A stretch of DNA of 64,000 bases, from assembly GCA_009783055.1 (NCBI GenBank), contig WRHW01000002.1, positions 35,745 through 99,744 of the forward strand. Reading direction: 5' to 3'. A program made the translations under genes and the position numbers. Position 1 is the stretch's first letter, and the number at the start of each line of letters is the position of its first letter. Below are positions 35,798-43,923 of the stretch, piece by piece. The stretch comes from Holophagaceae bacterium (GTDB lineage: Bacteria > Acidobacteriota > Holophagae > Holophagales > Holophagaceae). The notes beneath the pieces were generated by a model. The model searched no databases, was not told the origin of the DNA, and saw nothing but the letters and a program-made list of their open reading frames with translations.

Positions 35798-37423
35798 TTA
35801 TCCTTCTCTAAACGTCACCTTGTTTATTTCCCTAAATGTGGTCATTCCCATCCGCACCTTTTCGAGGGCACTCTCTCGGAGAGACTGCATGCCATTCCTT
35901 CGGGCGGTAGTCTTGATGTCTCTCACGCTGGCTCTATTGGTGATAAGCTCTCGCAACTCGTCATTCATCCCCATAAATTCGACAATTGCCTGCCTACCCC
36001 TGTAGCCTGTGCCGTTACAGTCTACACAGCCTACTGTATCGAAAATGGTCGCACTCTTTGCCCAGCCAAGGTCTACCCCATTTTCTAGTAGTTCAGTTTC
36101 CCCTACCTCTATAGATTTTTTGCACTTGGGACAGAGAACACGCACAAGTCGTTGTGCCAGCACGCAATTGAGGGCGGAAACAAAGTTATATACTTCAACC
36201 CCCATGTGCTGAAAACGTCCCAGCACATCCAAAGTGTTATTGGCATGGACGGTGGTAAACACCAAATGCCCTGTAAGGGCTGACTGAATGGCTATCTGGG
36301 CGGTTTCATTGTCACGGATTTCGCCCACTAGTATTTTGTCAGGGTCATGTCGTAGGATCGAGCGCAGTCCGAGGGCAAAGGTCAAACCCTTTTTTTCGTT
36401 AACTGGAATTTGTGTCACGCCTTCAAGCTGGTATTCAACCGGGTCTTCTATGGTGATAAGTTTATCTTCGGGGCTTCGAATCTCGCTCAAGATGGCGTAC
36501 AGCGTAGTAGTCTTTCCTGATCCAGTTGGCCCTGTAACCAAAAACATCCCATAGGGTTCACGGGAAAATCGCCGTATACGAACCAGTTCATGGTGCTGGA
36601 AGCCCAAAATGTCTAGGTTTAGCTGGCGAAATTCCTCAGAGAGGTTTTCTTTGTCCAAAATACGAATAACTGCATCCTCACCATGAATGGTAGGCATGAT
36701 GGACACACGAAAGTCGATGGCTCGGCCCCGCACCTTTAGCTTAAAGCGACCATCCTGCGGTTTGCGCTTTTCGGCTATGTCCAGCTCAGACATTACCTTG
36801 ATTCGGCTGATGATGGGGGAGGCAAACCGCCTATCCACCGGCTCGGCGGCGGGATAGAGGCTACCATCAATACGATATTTAATATGAAATCCATTTCCGG
36901 CAGTTTCTAAGTGGATGTCAGATGCTCTTCTCTGTAGTGCATTAAAAATTGTGGTATCAACCAACCGAATGATGGGTGCCTCGTCTTTGTCGGTGAGGCG
37001 ATCTAAGTCTAAAACTTCCTCGTCTAGCTCCTCTTCAGAGACTACCAGAATGTTTAATGCTTCACCTGCCTCATCCAAAACCTTTTGGCCGGATTCAGAT
37101 TTTTTAAGCACTTCCTGTATCTGGCTTGGGGGGGCCGCGGCAAATTTCAATGGCCTTTTTAGTAGCCTTCTAAGCATGTCCTGAGTAAAAACATCCAGTG
37201 GGTCGGCCATAGCAACCCACAAATGCCCGTCCCGCTCGCGCACCGGAACAAAATGATGTTTTAGCATTAAGTCTAGGTTAACCATCTGGAACAATGCAAA
37301 GTCAACATATTCAGTAGTTAAATCTAGGGTGGGGTAGATTTGGATCGCCTGTGGACGCTCCAAACTACCGGTCAACTCAGCACCAATGTCTGGAGTGGGG
37401 GTGGGGGAAGGTGAGAATGTCAT
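35798..37423 (-). CDS. GspE/PilB-type secretion or type IV pilus assembly ATPase
   Basis: 541 residues. N-terminal MshEN/GspE_N domain (ALFQMVNLDLMLKHHFVPVRERDGHLWVAMADPLD), AAA-type motor with Walker A GPTGSGKT at about 298-305, Asp box ITIEDPVEY, Walker B ILVGEIRDNETA and His box ALTGHLVFTTVHAN. The tetracysteine zinc module is present: CPKC and, about 32 residues on, CVDC. Powers type II secretion or type IV pilus extension; the inner-membrane and pilin partners are not in this window, so I cannot choose between gspE and pilB. A small frame with a strong ribosome binding site lies just upstream. Confidence 0.93.
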   Translation of the reverse strand: MTFSPSPTPTPDIGAELTGSLERPQAIQIYPTLDLTTEYVDFALFQMVNLDLMLKHHFVPVRERDGHLWVAMADPLDVFTQDMLRRLLKRPLKFAAAPPSQIQEVLKKSESGQKVLDEAGEALNILVVSEEELDEEVLDLDRLTDKDEAPIIRLVDTTIFNALQRRASDIHLETAGNGFHIKYRIDGSLYPAAEPVDRRFASPIISRIKVMSELDIAEKRKPQDGRFKLKVRGRAIDFRVSIMPTIHGEDAVIRILDKENLSEEFRQLNLDILGFQHHELVRIRRFSREPYGMFLVTGPTGSGKTTTLYAILSEIRSPEDKLITIEDPVEYQLEGVTQIPVNEKKGLTFALGLRSILRHDPDKILVGEIRDNETAQIAIQSALTGHLVFTTVHANNTLDVLGRFQHMGVEVYNFVSALNCVLAQRLVRVLCPKCKKSIEVGETELLENGVDLGWAKSATIFDTVGCVDCNGTGYRGRQAIVEFMGMNDELRELITNRASVRDIKTTARRNGMQSLRESALEKVRMGMTTFREINKVTFREG

Positions 37424-37441
37424 AATGTAATTCTAATGCTT

Positions 37442-37627
37442 TTAGTCGGCATAATGTTCAATAATCAGAGTCAATTGCGCTGTAGTTTTTTCTGCCTTTT
37501 TGACCAAAAATACTGGTTCAAGCCCCTTGCCTCTGGCCAGACCCACCCAAAATGACCGGAAAAACGCTACAACGCAATTGGCTATATTTGCATTGGAAGG
37601 GTGAAACGGTATAGCGTGCATTTCCAA
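37442..37627 (-). CDS. Possible 61-residue protein upstream of the secretion ATPase
   Basis: Supported by a strong Shine-Dalgarno (AAAGGAG, five bases before the ATG) and by ending 18 bases before the ATPase start, which itself lacks a ribosome binding site; translation of this frame could deliver ribosomes to the ATPase. Sequence (MEMHAIPFHPSNANIANCVV..., ending TTAQLTLIIEHYAD) matches nothing I know. Confidence 0.45.
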   Translation of the reverse strand: MEMHAIPFHPSNANIANCVVAFFRSFWVGLARGKGLEPVFLVKKAEKTTAQLTLIIEHYAD

Positions 37628-37679
37628 CTCCTTTCAAGGCATCCAAAACCCATCAGGGTATTGAAAACAGATCAAAATT

Positions 37680-39074
37680 CTAAAACTCCTTATTTTGTTT
37701 CAACTGCTCTACATAGGTCTCAACCCTCTTTAACTCTTTTGGTATATCGAGTCTTTGAGGGCAGGTGGGCTTGCACTTATCGCAACCATTGCAGAAATCA
37801 GCCTGCCGGGGCTTTGGTATGGCGCGATCATAAGCAATCAAAAACTCTCGGCGGAGCTTGCGATAGTTATTGTCTGTAGAACTCTTTAGTAATTTGTCTT
37901 CGCTAACTATTCTGTTGTAAAGGTCGAATGTCTGGGGAATATCCAGCCCATAAGGGCAGGGCATGCAGTAATGGCAATTGGTGCATTGGATAAAATCCGG
38001 GTTTCTCATTATGTCGGTTACTTCCAGTATCACTTCTTTTTCTTTTTCGGTCAGCGGTTCAAAGGGCGAATAAGAGCGGATGTTATCCTGCAGGTGCTCC
38101 ATGTAGGTCATGCCACTCAGAACTGTAAGGACATTTGGGTGGTCGCCGGCATAACGGAACGCCCATTTTGCGGCTGTGTCTTGGGGATTTACTTCTTTCA
38201 TCAGTCTAAGGCCGTGGGCATTTACTCTTGCCAGCCGGCCTCCGAGCAGTGGTTCCATCACTACAGCCTGAATATCGCGCTTTTCAAGTTCGCCCATAAG
38301 ATATTCGGCAGGGGTGTTCATGCCAGTAGCATATTTCCAGTCGATATAGTTCATCTGGATCATGGCAAAGTCCCACTTGACCTTGCCCTTGTCCTGTTGC
38401 GACAGCAGAAAATCGAAGGCCGCCACATCCCCATGAAAAGACCAGCCCAAGTTACGGATACGTCCTGCCTGACGCTCTTTTACCAAAAAGTCTAGCATTC
38501 CATTGTTATAAAACCTCTCCATGACCGTGGGAACCCCGCCCGCGCCAATGAAGTGGAGTAGATAATAATCTATATAATCAACTTGCAGGTCACGGAAGGA
38601 TTTATCATACATTGCCTTTGAACCTTGGAATGTCCGTAGCCCAGGTGCGTTTCCTTGGGTAGACAACTTGGTGGCAACAAAAAATTTATCTCTTGGATGG
38701 CGTTTTAGGGCAATGCCGGTCGCTGTCTCTGAAAGAGCACGAACATAGCCCGGAGCCGTGTCAAAATAATTTACGCCATGGGCTATGGCATAGTCGATTA
38801 GCTGGTTTACAGCGTCTTGGTCAATTTCGTCTGTGCCATCAGATTTTTTACGCAATGGCCAGCGCATACATCCGTAGCCAAGCAGTGAAACCTTTTCACC
38901 CGTGTTGTTGTTTGTGCGATAAGTCATTTTGTCAGACGGCACAGGTCCCAACGCTCCACCTTCGCCTGAAACACTATTGCGCTTACAACCGGCAAAAGAG
39001 GCTCCGGTTAGTACCGCACCAACCCCTGCATATTTTAGAAAATCCCTGCGACTAAGTTCAATTTTATTTTTCAT
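37680..39074 (-). CDS. Exported aldo/keto reductase with C-terminal [4Fe-4S] clusters
   Basis: 464 residues. Twin-arginine signal LSRRDFLKYAGVGAVLTG followed by FAGC, so probably a Tat-exported lipoprotein. Aldo/keto reductase barrel: GYGCMRWPL, NYFDTAPGYVRA, FFVATKLS, DYIDYYLLH and RNLGWSFHG. The C-terminal ferredoxin-type region has CTNCHYCMPCPYGLD and CNGCDKCKPTCPQ, enough for two iron-sulfur clusters. Starts 14 bases after the membrane polyferredoxin gene and is probably its electron partner. Barrel reductases with these clusters are common in anaerobes; substrate unknown. Confidence 0.92.
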   Translation of the reverse strand: MKNKIELSRRDFLKYAGVGAVLTGASFAGCKRNSVSGEGGALGPVPSDKMTYRTNNNTGEKVSLLGYGCMRWPLRKKSDGTDEIDQDAVNQLIDYAIAHGVNYFDTAPGYVRALSETATGIALKRHPRDKFFVATKLSTQGNAPGLRTFQGSKAMYDKSFRDLQVDYIDYYLLHFIGAGGVPTVMERFYNNGMLDFLVKERQAGRIRNLGWSFHGDVAAFDFLLSQQDKGKVKWDFAMIQMNYIDWKYATGMNTPAEYLMGELEKRDIQAVVMEPLLGGRLARVNAHGLRLMKEVNPQDTAAKWAFRYAGDHPNVLTVLSGMTYMEHLQDNIRSYSPFEPLTEKEKEVILEVTDIMRNPDFIQCTNCHYCMPCPYGLDIPQTFDLYNRIVSEDKLLKSSTDNNYRKLRREFLIAYDRAIPKPRQADFCNGCDKCKPTCPQRLDIPKELKRVETYVEQLKQNKEF

Positions 39075-39088
39075 ATCCGTATCGATCC

Positions 39089-40606
39089 TTAAATTGAGTG
39101 ATGCCTATGATGGCCTTCCACAAAAATTGCACTGAAGGGGCGGGCAGGACAATAATATTCACATGCGCCACATCCTATACACTTTTCGTTATCGATGACT
39201 GGTATTTTTAGCTTACCGTCTGCCTCGGGGTCAATTACTAAGGTTATGGCCTCTGTGGGGCAACGCCGTTGACAACTATTGCATTGAACCTTATCGCGAT
39301 TGACAACACAATTTTCTTTTACCCAAACCACACTCCCAATTGATATGGTTGTTTTTTCTTCTTTGGTTATCTTTTGAATTGCGCCAGAGGGACAAACCAA
39401 TGAGCATTCAACGCATTCAGGGCGACAATAGCCAGCCTCGAAAGACATTTCTGGTTGCATAAGCGAAGACAACCCATTGGATGGGCGTAGCACATTATTA
39501 GGGCAGGATGAAACACATAGCTGACAGGCAGAACATTTTTTACTGAGGTTAGAAAGGCTCTCTGCGCCCGGAGGCACTACTTGTGTTTTTCTCTCAGGAA
39601 TCTTTTTGTCCTGCAACTCTGCTAAGCCACCATCTATGTTGACCAAGCTCTCCTGAGCTTTGGCAACCCTTGCAAATGCAACCCCCCAAGCAATTGCTAG
39701 AGCACTTCGGCGGGTCATGCTGGCAGTATTGCTTTCGGTATCAGGTGTTGTTGGTTTGTACTGCTTCGATTCAGGCAAAAACTCCATCTTAGGCACATAC
39801 TTTAATCCACCCAATTTGCAATTTCCAATGCAGTTAAAGCAAGCCACGCAACGACTGTGGTCTATGTAGGAGTTAGCCGAATCAATACATGAGGCCTTAC
39901 AGCCCTTTTCGCACAGCCCGCATTTAGTGCATTTCTTGGTGTCGATGGTCAGCTTATAGACTGCATTCCTGGAAAAAATACCGAGGAATGTTCCAACAGG
40001 GCATATGGTATTGCAATAGGTGCGACCGTTCTTCCAAGCGAGTAGCCCTATCGCGCTGATTGTTGCTAATGCTACTCCGAGAGTTATCCAGCTCTTTGTC
40101 CAAACGCTTGTTGGATAAAGAGCGTAGCTGTCAACGGATTCAGCCAAGGATGCAAGGATGTTGTTTCCAAAGCGATACACCGGAGAAAAAATGTTAGAGG
40201 CAACCCGTCCAAAGGCGGCGTATGGGTCGAGGAGAGAAACAACAACGCTAATCCCCGCCAATAGCCCGATAATAAAGAGGATGAAAATTCCATTGCGTAG
40301 CAGTGGCATCCCCATAGAAAATCTAAAACGACTACCCTTTCCACTGCGTCTGCCTGAAATATGGGAGATGCAGTCCTGTAATATCCCAAAGGGGCAAAGT
40401 ATGGAGCAATAGATGCGCCCAAACAATTGGGTTAGTAAGACCAAAGCAAGAACAATGATTGCGTTCGACACAAAAACGGCTGGAATGAGCTGGATTTTTG
40501 CAAGCCAGCCAAACCACAAGTGCAGGACCCCAGAGAAGTCTAGGAACAGCCATGTGATTAGTACAATTACAATAGTTGCAATAGTTATTCGAATTTTTTT
40601 GAGCAT
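39089..40606 (-). CDS. Membrane polyferredoxin resembling a NapH-NapG fusion
   Basis: About 505 residues from the ATG at 40606. The first 250 residues are a NapH/NosR-like membrane domain with several helices and two CxxxCP motifs (RIYCSILCPFG and RTYCNTICPVG) followed by two cytoplasmic-type cluster motifs (CTKCGLCEKGC, CVACFNCIGNC). Then an internal hydrophobic segment introduced by MTRRSALAIAWGVAFA looks like a Tat-type signal, as in NapG, and four more cluster motifs follow (CSACQLCVSSCP, CVECSLVCP, CNSCQRRCP, CIGCGACEYYCP). It should carry electrons across the membrane to the exported aldo/keto reductase encoded next. Confidence 0.88.
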   Translation of the reverse strand: MLKKIRITIATIVIVLITWLFLDFSGVLHLWFGWLAKIQLIPAVFVSNAIIVLALVLLTQLFGRIYCSILCPFGILQDCISHISGRRSGKGSRFRFSMGMPLLRNGIFILFIIGLLAGISVVVSLLDPYAAFGRVASNIFSPVYRFGNNILASLAESVDSYALYPTSVWTKSWITLGVALATISAIGLLAWKNGRTYCNTICPVGTFLGIFSRNAVYKLTIDTKKCTKCGLCEKGCKASCIDSANSYIDHSRCVACFNCIGNCKLGGLKYVPKMEFLPESKQYKPTTPDTESNTASMTRRSALAIAWGVAFARVAKAQESLVNIDGGLAELQDKKIPERKTQVVPPGAESLSNLSKKCSACQLCVSSCPNNVLRPSNGLSSLMQPEMSFEAGYCRPECVECSLVCPSGAIQKITKEEKTTISIGSVVWVKENCVVNRDKVQCNSCQRRCPTEAITLVIDPEADGKLKIPVIDNEKCIGCGACEYYCPARPFSAIFVEGHHRHHSI

Positions 40607-40628
40607 TTTTTCAACCCACTCCTTGTCA

Positions 40629-40660
40629 TTCCAAGTTGCACCCAAAACAGGAGCAACTAT
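40629..40660. repeat. Hairpin repeat family R1, copy 3 (decayed)
   Basis: TTCCAAGTTGCACCC at 40629-40643 shares CCAAGTTGCACCC with copy 2; the opposing arm GGAGCAACTAT is degenerate, leaving AGTTGC/GCAACT plus flanking pairs. It sits 3' of the methyltransferase gene (ending at 40721) and just upstream of the polyferredoxin start. Confidence 0.5.
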
Positions 40661-40720
40661 CTGTAAATCATTTTGTTCGCAATTTTGGTACGACTACTTC
40701 CAAGGAGTATCGCAATTGCT

Positions 40721-42262
40721 TTAGCCTGCAATACCCAGTTTCTTTAAAGTAGCCGATGCTTTGTCAACTATTCCTCCAATGACTTTCTCAAATTCTTCTT
40801 CGTTCTGTGGTTGTGGGCTAATGTTAAACGAACCCTTCAGGTGTAGTGATTGCATTTGTTTTATCACTTCTTCACGATTCCAGTCCCCTTTCAAGAGGGG
40901 GATCATCAGCGCATAAAATGGGTCGACGGTAATAGTCTCGCCAAAGGCATTGGAAGTTGTTTTAAGTTCTGACTGCATATCTAGGATGGCAAGGGGAGTA
41001 GCTCCCTTGGGGAGTTCTGGCAGATAGGGATCGGCATAGAGTTCTATAGCACCAAATGATAGGAGTGAAAACAGTATGTCACCAAATACCTCTTCAGGTA
41101 TTTGTGATGATTCCATGATTTTTTCGGCCAGTACCTTAAACCTTACTGGCACATGGGCTTCGGCGGCCAATAGCTCAACAACAGCAGTTCCATTTGGTGG
41201 GTTTGCATTGAGCTTGCCCAGCTTTAGATGGGAAAAAACCACTTCGCCTTTGTCATCTTTCATCTTGGTGATTCTGGTCTGTATGGATAGGTGTTGGAAT
41301 GATGCAGAGGACAGTGCTCTTTTGATTTGTCCATGCCGGAATCCTTTTACGAGTAGGGACTGGCGGAAAGTGCGCCCGGAGATGATGTCAACCGATTGTT
41401 CCGACTCACCCATGCTGGCTGTTGGATGATCTTGAAAGAATTTTCTCAGGCGGGGGTCTACAATGTGGCGAACCATGCTTGCAGGTTCGGCATCGCCCAG
41501 ATATGCCAAACCGGCCTCATGGGATTGATTTAGAAAATCCCTAAACAGGAGTGGATCGTTGTTAGGTTCCAGATATTCATGCACCAGGTATCGGACATCC
41601 TTTTTAGTGAGTATGTCATCGAGTTCTTCAGCCAGAATTTGATGCAGGAGTGGCCTTTTTTCATCATTGGCTGTCAATTCGAGAGCATCTTTAATCCACT
41701 TCACGCCATACTCATGTCGCTGGTGGGCAGGCATTTCGGGAGGTGTCAAAGCCATAAAGACATCTCTGGTGGTCTGCTTCATTCTCCATCCGGGTTGGAC
41801 GTTATAGCTAACAAACGCAATCCCATCCTGACTTAAATTCTCGTTGCACACCCTTAAAATTGCTTTTTGGATGCTCTCCGGAACCCAGCTAAAAATACCG
41901 TGGACAATGATGTAGTCAAAAGTGCCAAAGTCAGGCGTAATGTCATCGATACTCATGTGATGGTAGGTCACATTGTTTGCGTTGATAAGATTTGCTCTGC
42001 GTTTGGCTTCATTGATTTGCACTACAGAAAGGTCTACTCCAACAAATTGGGCTTCTGGCATAAAATGAGCCATGCCCAGCAAATTAACTCCGGAGGCGCA
42101 ACCCAATTCCAAAACCTTAGCCGTTTTTGGCTGGACATAGGAAAGCCCAAACATACTCGCAATTGCGGCCAAGTGGGATGGATGTGTTTGAGGAAGCGGC
42201 TTTGCCAAGTATGGTACTTGGTCATAATGGGTCAAGGTTTGAGTACTCACAGAAAACTCCAT
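40721..42262 (-). CDS. SAM-dependent methyltransferase with C-terminal regulatory domain
   Basis: 513 residues. Class I methyltransferase core in the first 240 (motif I VLELGCASGVNLL, VGVDLSVVQI, FDYIIVHGIFSWVP, then NVQPGWRMKQTTRDVFM) followed by an all-alpha/beta region of the MethyTransf_Reg type (YLVHEYLEPNNDPLLFRDFL and onwards). The two-part build is known in several proteobacteria and myxobacteria, where the substrate is undetermined. Upstream neighbour is rlmN, 28 bases away, so likely the same transcript. Confidence 0.88.
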   Translation of the reverse strand: MEFSVSTQTLTHYDQVPYLAKPLPQTHPSHLAAIASMFGLSYVQPKTAKVLELGCASGVNLLGMAHFMPEAQFVGVDLSVVQINEAKRRANLINANNVTYHHMSIDDITPDFGTFDYIIVHGIFSWVPESIQKAILRVCNENLSQDGIAFVSYNVQPGWRMKQTTRDVFMALTPPEMPAHQRHEYGVKWIKDALELTANDEKRPLLHQILAEELDDILTKKDVRYLVHEYLEPNNDPLLFRDFLNQSHEAGLAYLGDAEPASMVRHIVDPRLRKFFQDHPTASMGESEQSVDIISGRTFRQSLLVKGFRHGQIKRALSSASFQHLSIQTRITKMKDDKGEVVFSHLKLGKLNANPPNGTAVVELLAAEAHVPVRFKVLAEKIMESSQIPEEVFGDILFSLLSFGAIELYADPYLPELPKGATPLAILDMQSELKTTSNAFGETITVDPFYALMIPLLKGDWNREEVIKQMQSLHLKGSFNISPQPQNEEEFEKVIGGIVDKASATLKKLGIAG

Positions 42263-42290
42263 GGAATATTACAGTATAAATTGTACTGAG

Positions 42291-43373
42291 TTATTTTGCT
42301 ATAACTAGTTGCCCACATGCACCGCCAATATCTTGCCCACGGCTTCTGCGAATACTCACAACATGCCCTCTATCAGCAAGATAACTACCCATTTCATTTA
42401 GTAAGGTTTCAGTTGGGGGTAAGTATTCAGACATTTGAAGTTGGTTATAGGGGATTAAGTTTATTTTGCTAGGAAATTGGTTTGCAAAGTCAGATATTCG
42501 CCTTGCATCCTCCATACTGTCGGAAATGCCCTTGATTACTACATATTCAAGCGTGATTTGCTCATCAGCGTGTAGCGGAAATGACTTTAGTGCTCTAGAC
42601 AATTGATCCAAACCCCATACAGAATTAACAGGCATGATTTTAGTTCTAGCAATGTCTGTGGTTGCATTAAGGCTCAGAGCCAACCGTGGGCGAGGGCTAT
42701 ATTCTCCTAGCTTGATTATTCCGGGCACAAGCCCAGATGTAGAAATCGTCACCCTACGAGGGGGAATAGCCATCCCCTTTGGATGGTTTAAGATTGCAAA
42801 AGCGTCCATAACCTGTTTGAGGTTGTGTAATGGCTCACCCATACCCATTAGCACAATGTTTAGAGGTAAATCCTTTGGATGCCTGTGGTATTTCGCCATT
42901 GCCAATACTTGACCCACAATTTCTGCCGCCAATAGATTTCTGACAATACCCATACTGCCTGTAGCACAAAAGGCACAGCCCATTGCACAACCAACTTGGC
43001 TAGAGATACACATGGTAGCCCGGCCGTCATAAGGGATATAGACGCACTCCACATGTTTGCCATCAATGAGCCTAACTGTATGCTTGCTTGCACCATCTGA
43101 GGATAAAAGTGAACAATCCAACAGAGGCCATTCAATTATCAGCTCAGTGGCCAATTTATCCCTAAGCTCCTTAGACAGATTGCTAAACTGTTGCCAATTG
43201 CTCCACCGATGTTTATATATCCCCTCGAAGACCTGTATCGAGCGGTATGCAGGTTCACCCCACCTCCCAAACAGCTCATTGAGAGCAACCAACCCCATGC
43301 CGACAGCATTTTTTTCAGACTTATGCAGTTGGTCTGTATTTATATCTGGGGCTTCCCTCTCCCATGCTCTCAT
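42291..43373 (-). CDS. rlmN: Dual-specificity rRNA/tRNA (adenine C2) methyltransferase, radical SAM
   Basis: Methylates C2 of A2503 in 23S rRNA and A37 of some tRNAs. 360 residues. Radical SAM cluster motif CAMGCAFC (CxxxCxxC), GMGEPLHN, STSGLVPGI, and the C-terminal catalytic Cys in SRGQDIGGACGQL. The N-terminus has the usual GEPAYRSIQVFEGIYKH. The ATG at 43373 lacks a Shine-Dalgarno; a second ATG at 43298 (MGLVALNELFG) is an equally good family fit. The gene before it ends 12 bases upstream. Confidence 0.96.
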   Translation of the reverse strand: MRAWEREAPDINTDQLHKSEKNAVGMGLVALNELFGRWGEPAYRSIQVFEGIYKHRWSNWQQFSNLSKELRDKLATELIIEWPLLDCSLLSSDGASKHTVRLIDGKHVECVYIPYDGRATMCISSQVGCAMGCAFCATGSMGIVRNLLAAEIVGQVLAMAKYHRHPKDLPLNIVLMGMGEPLHNLKQVMDAFAILNHPKGMAIPPRRVTISTSGLVPGIIKLGEYSPRPRLALSLNATTDIARTKIMPVNSVWGLDQLSRALKSFPLHADEQITLEYVVIKGISDSMEDARRISDFANQFPSKINLIPYNQLQMSEYLPPTETLLNEMGSYLADRGHVVSIRRSRGQDIGGACGQLVIAK

Positions 43374-43385
43374 TTGAGAATAGAA

Positions 43386-43703
43386 TTAGTCAAGTGAGAT
43401 GCGGAAATTGCACATCAGTGCCTTATCTTCTTCAGACCACTCATAGTTATTGGTATCTTCCAGGTCGGGAAATAATTTTGGAACATGGTTATCTTCTTGC
43501 GAAGCCATTTCGTCAGAATCATCGCATTCATCAGAATTTTTTTGGTGGAGTGCGACAGTGGCTTCCAGCATTATGCCCACGTCAAAGCCTGTTTCCTGAA
43601 TCTTCAATATCAATCCCTGCCCGACTTCATCAGTCATGATGGCCTGAACAAAAGCCTGACCAAGCTGATCTATTAAGCTACGTACTTCCTGTGGCGGTTC
43701 CAT
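43386..43703 (-). CDS. Small acidic protein upstream of rlmN, function unknown
   Basis: 105 residues from the ATG at 43703, chosen for AGGGG six bases upstream. A helical first half (PQEVRSLIDQLGQAFVQAI) leads into ILKIQETGFDVGIMLEATVAL, then a very acidic linker and a conserved-looking end MCNFRISLD. I have seen similar FDVGIMLEATV proteins as uncharacterised small ORFs but know no function. Operon with rlmN and the methyltransferase is likely. Confidence 0.7.
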   Translation of the reverse strand: MEPPQEVRSLIDQLGQAFVQAIMTDEVGQGLILKIQETGFDVGIMLEATVALHQKNSDECDDSDEMASQEDNHVPKLFPDLEDTNNYEWSEEDKALMCNFRISLD

Positions 43704-43756
43704 TTTCAACCCCTAAGTAAAATATATCATAACAGATCGATTGTTGGTAAAGCCTC

Positions 43757-43797
43757 TTGCAACACCACCGGTTTTGCAAGACACCGAAGGTGGAAAG
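43757..43797 (-). repeat. Dispersed intergenic repeat R2, copy 2
   Basis: Read on the minus strand it begins CTTTCCACCTTCGGTGTCTT, identical over 23 bases to copy 1 at 5229, and ends TTGCAA. CTTGCAA/TTGCAAG arms can form a 7-bp hairpin over ACCGGT. It lies downstream of the POT-like transporter gene, in the sense of that transcript. The gap 43704-43923 holds no gene I can support. Confidence 0.7.
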
Positions 43798-43923
43798 CTG
43801 TGCCCGAAGTGTAAACGAGTCCAGCGAAATTATTGATATGTCAACACTTGCACAGTCTAAAATGGAGGCGGTGGAACGGAGGGAGCAGGCGTATTACAGG
43901 GTTTTGAAATCACCTCACTATCG

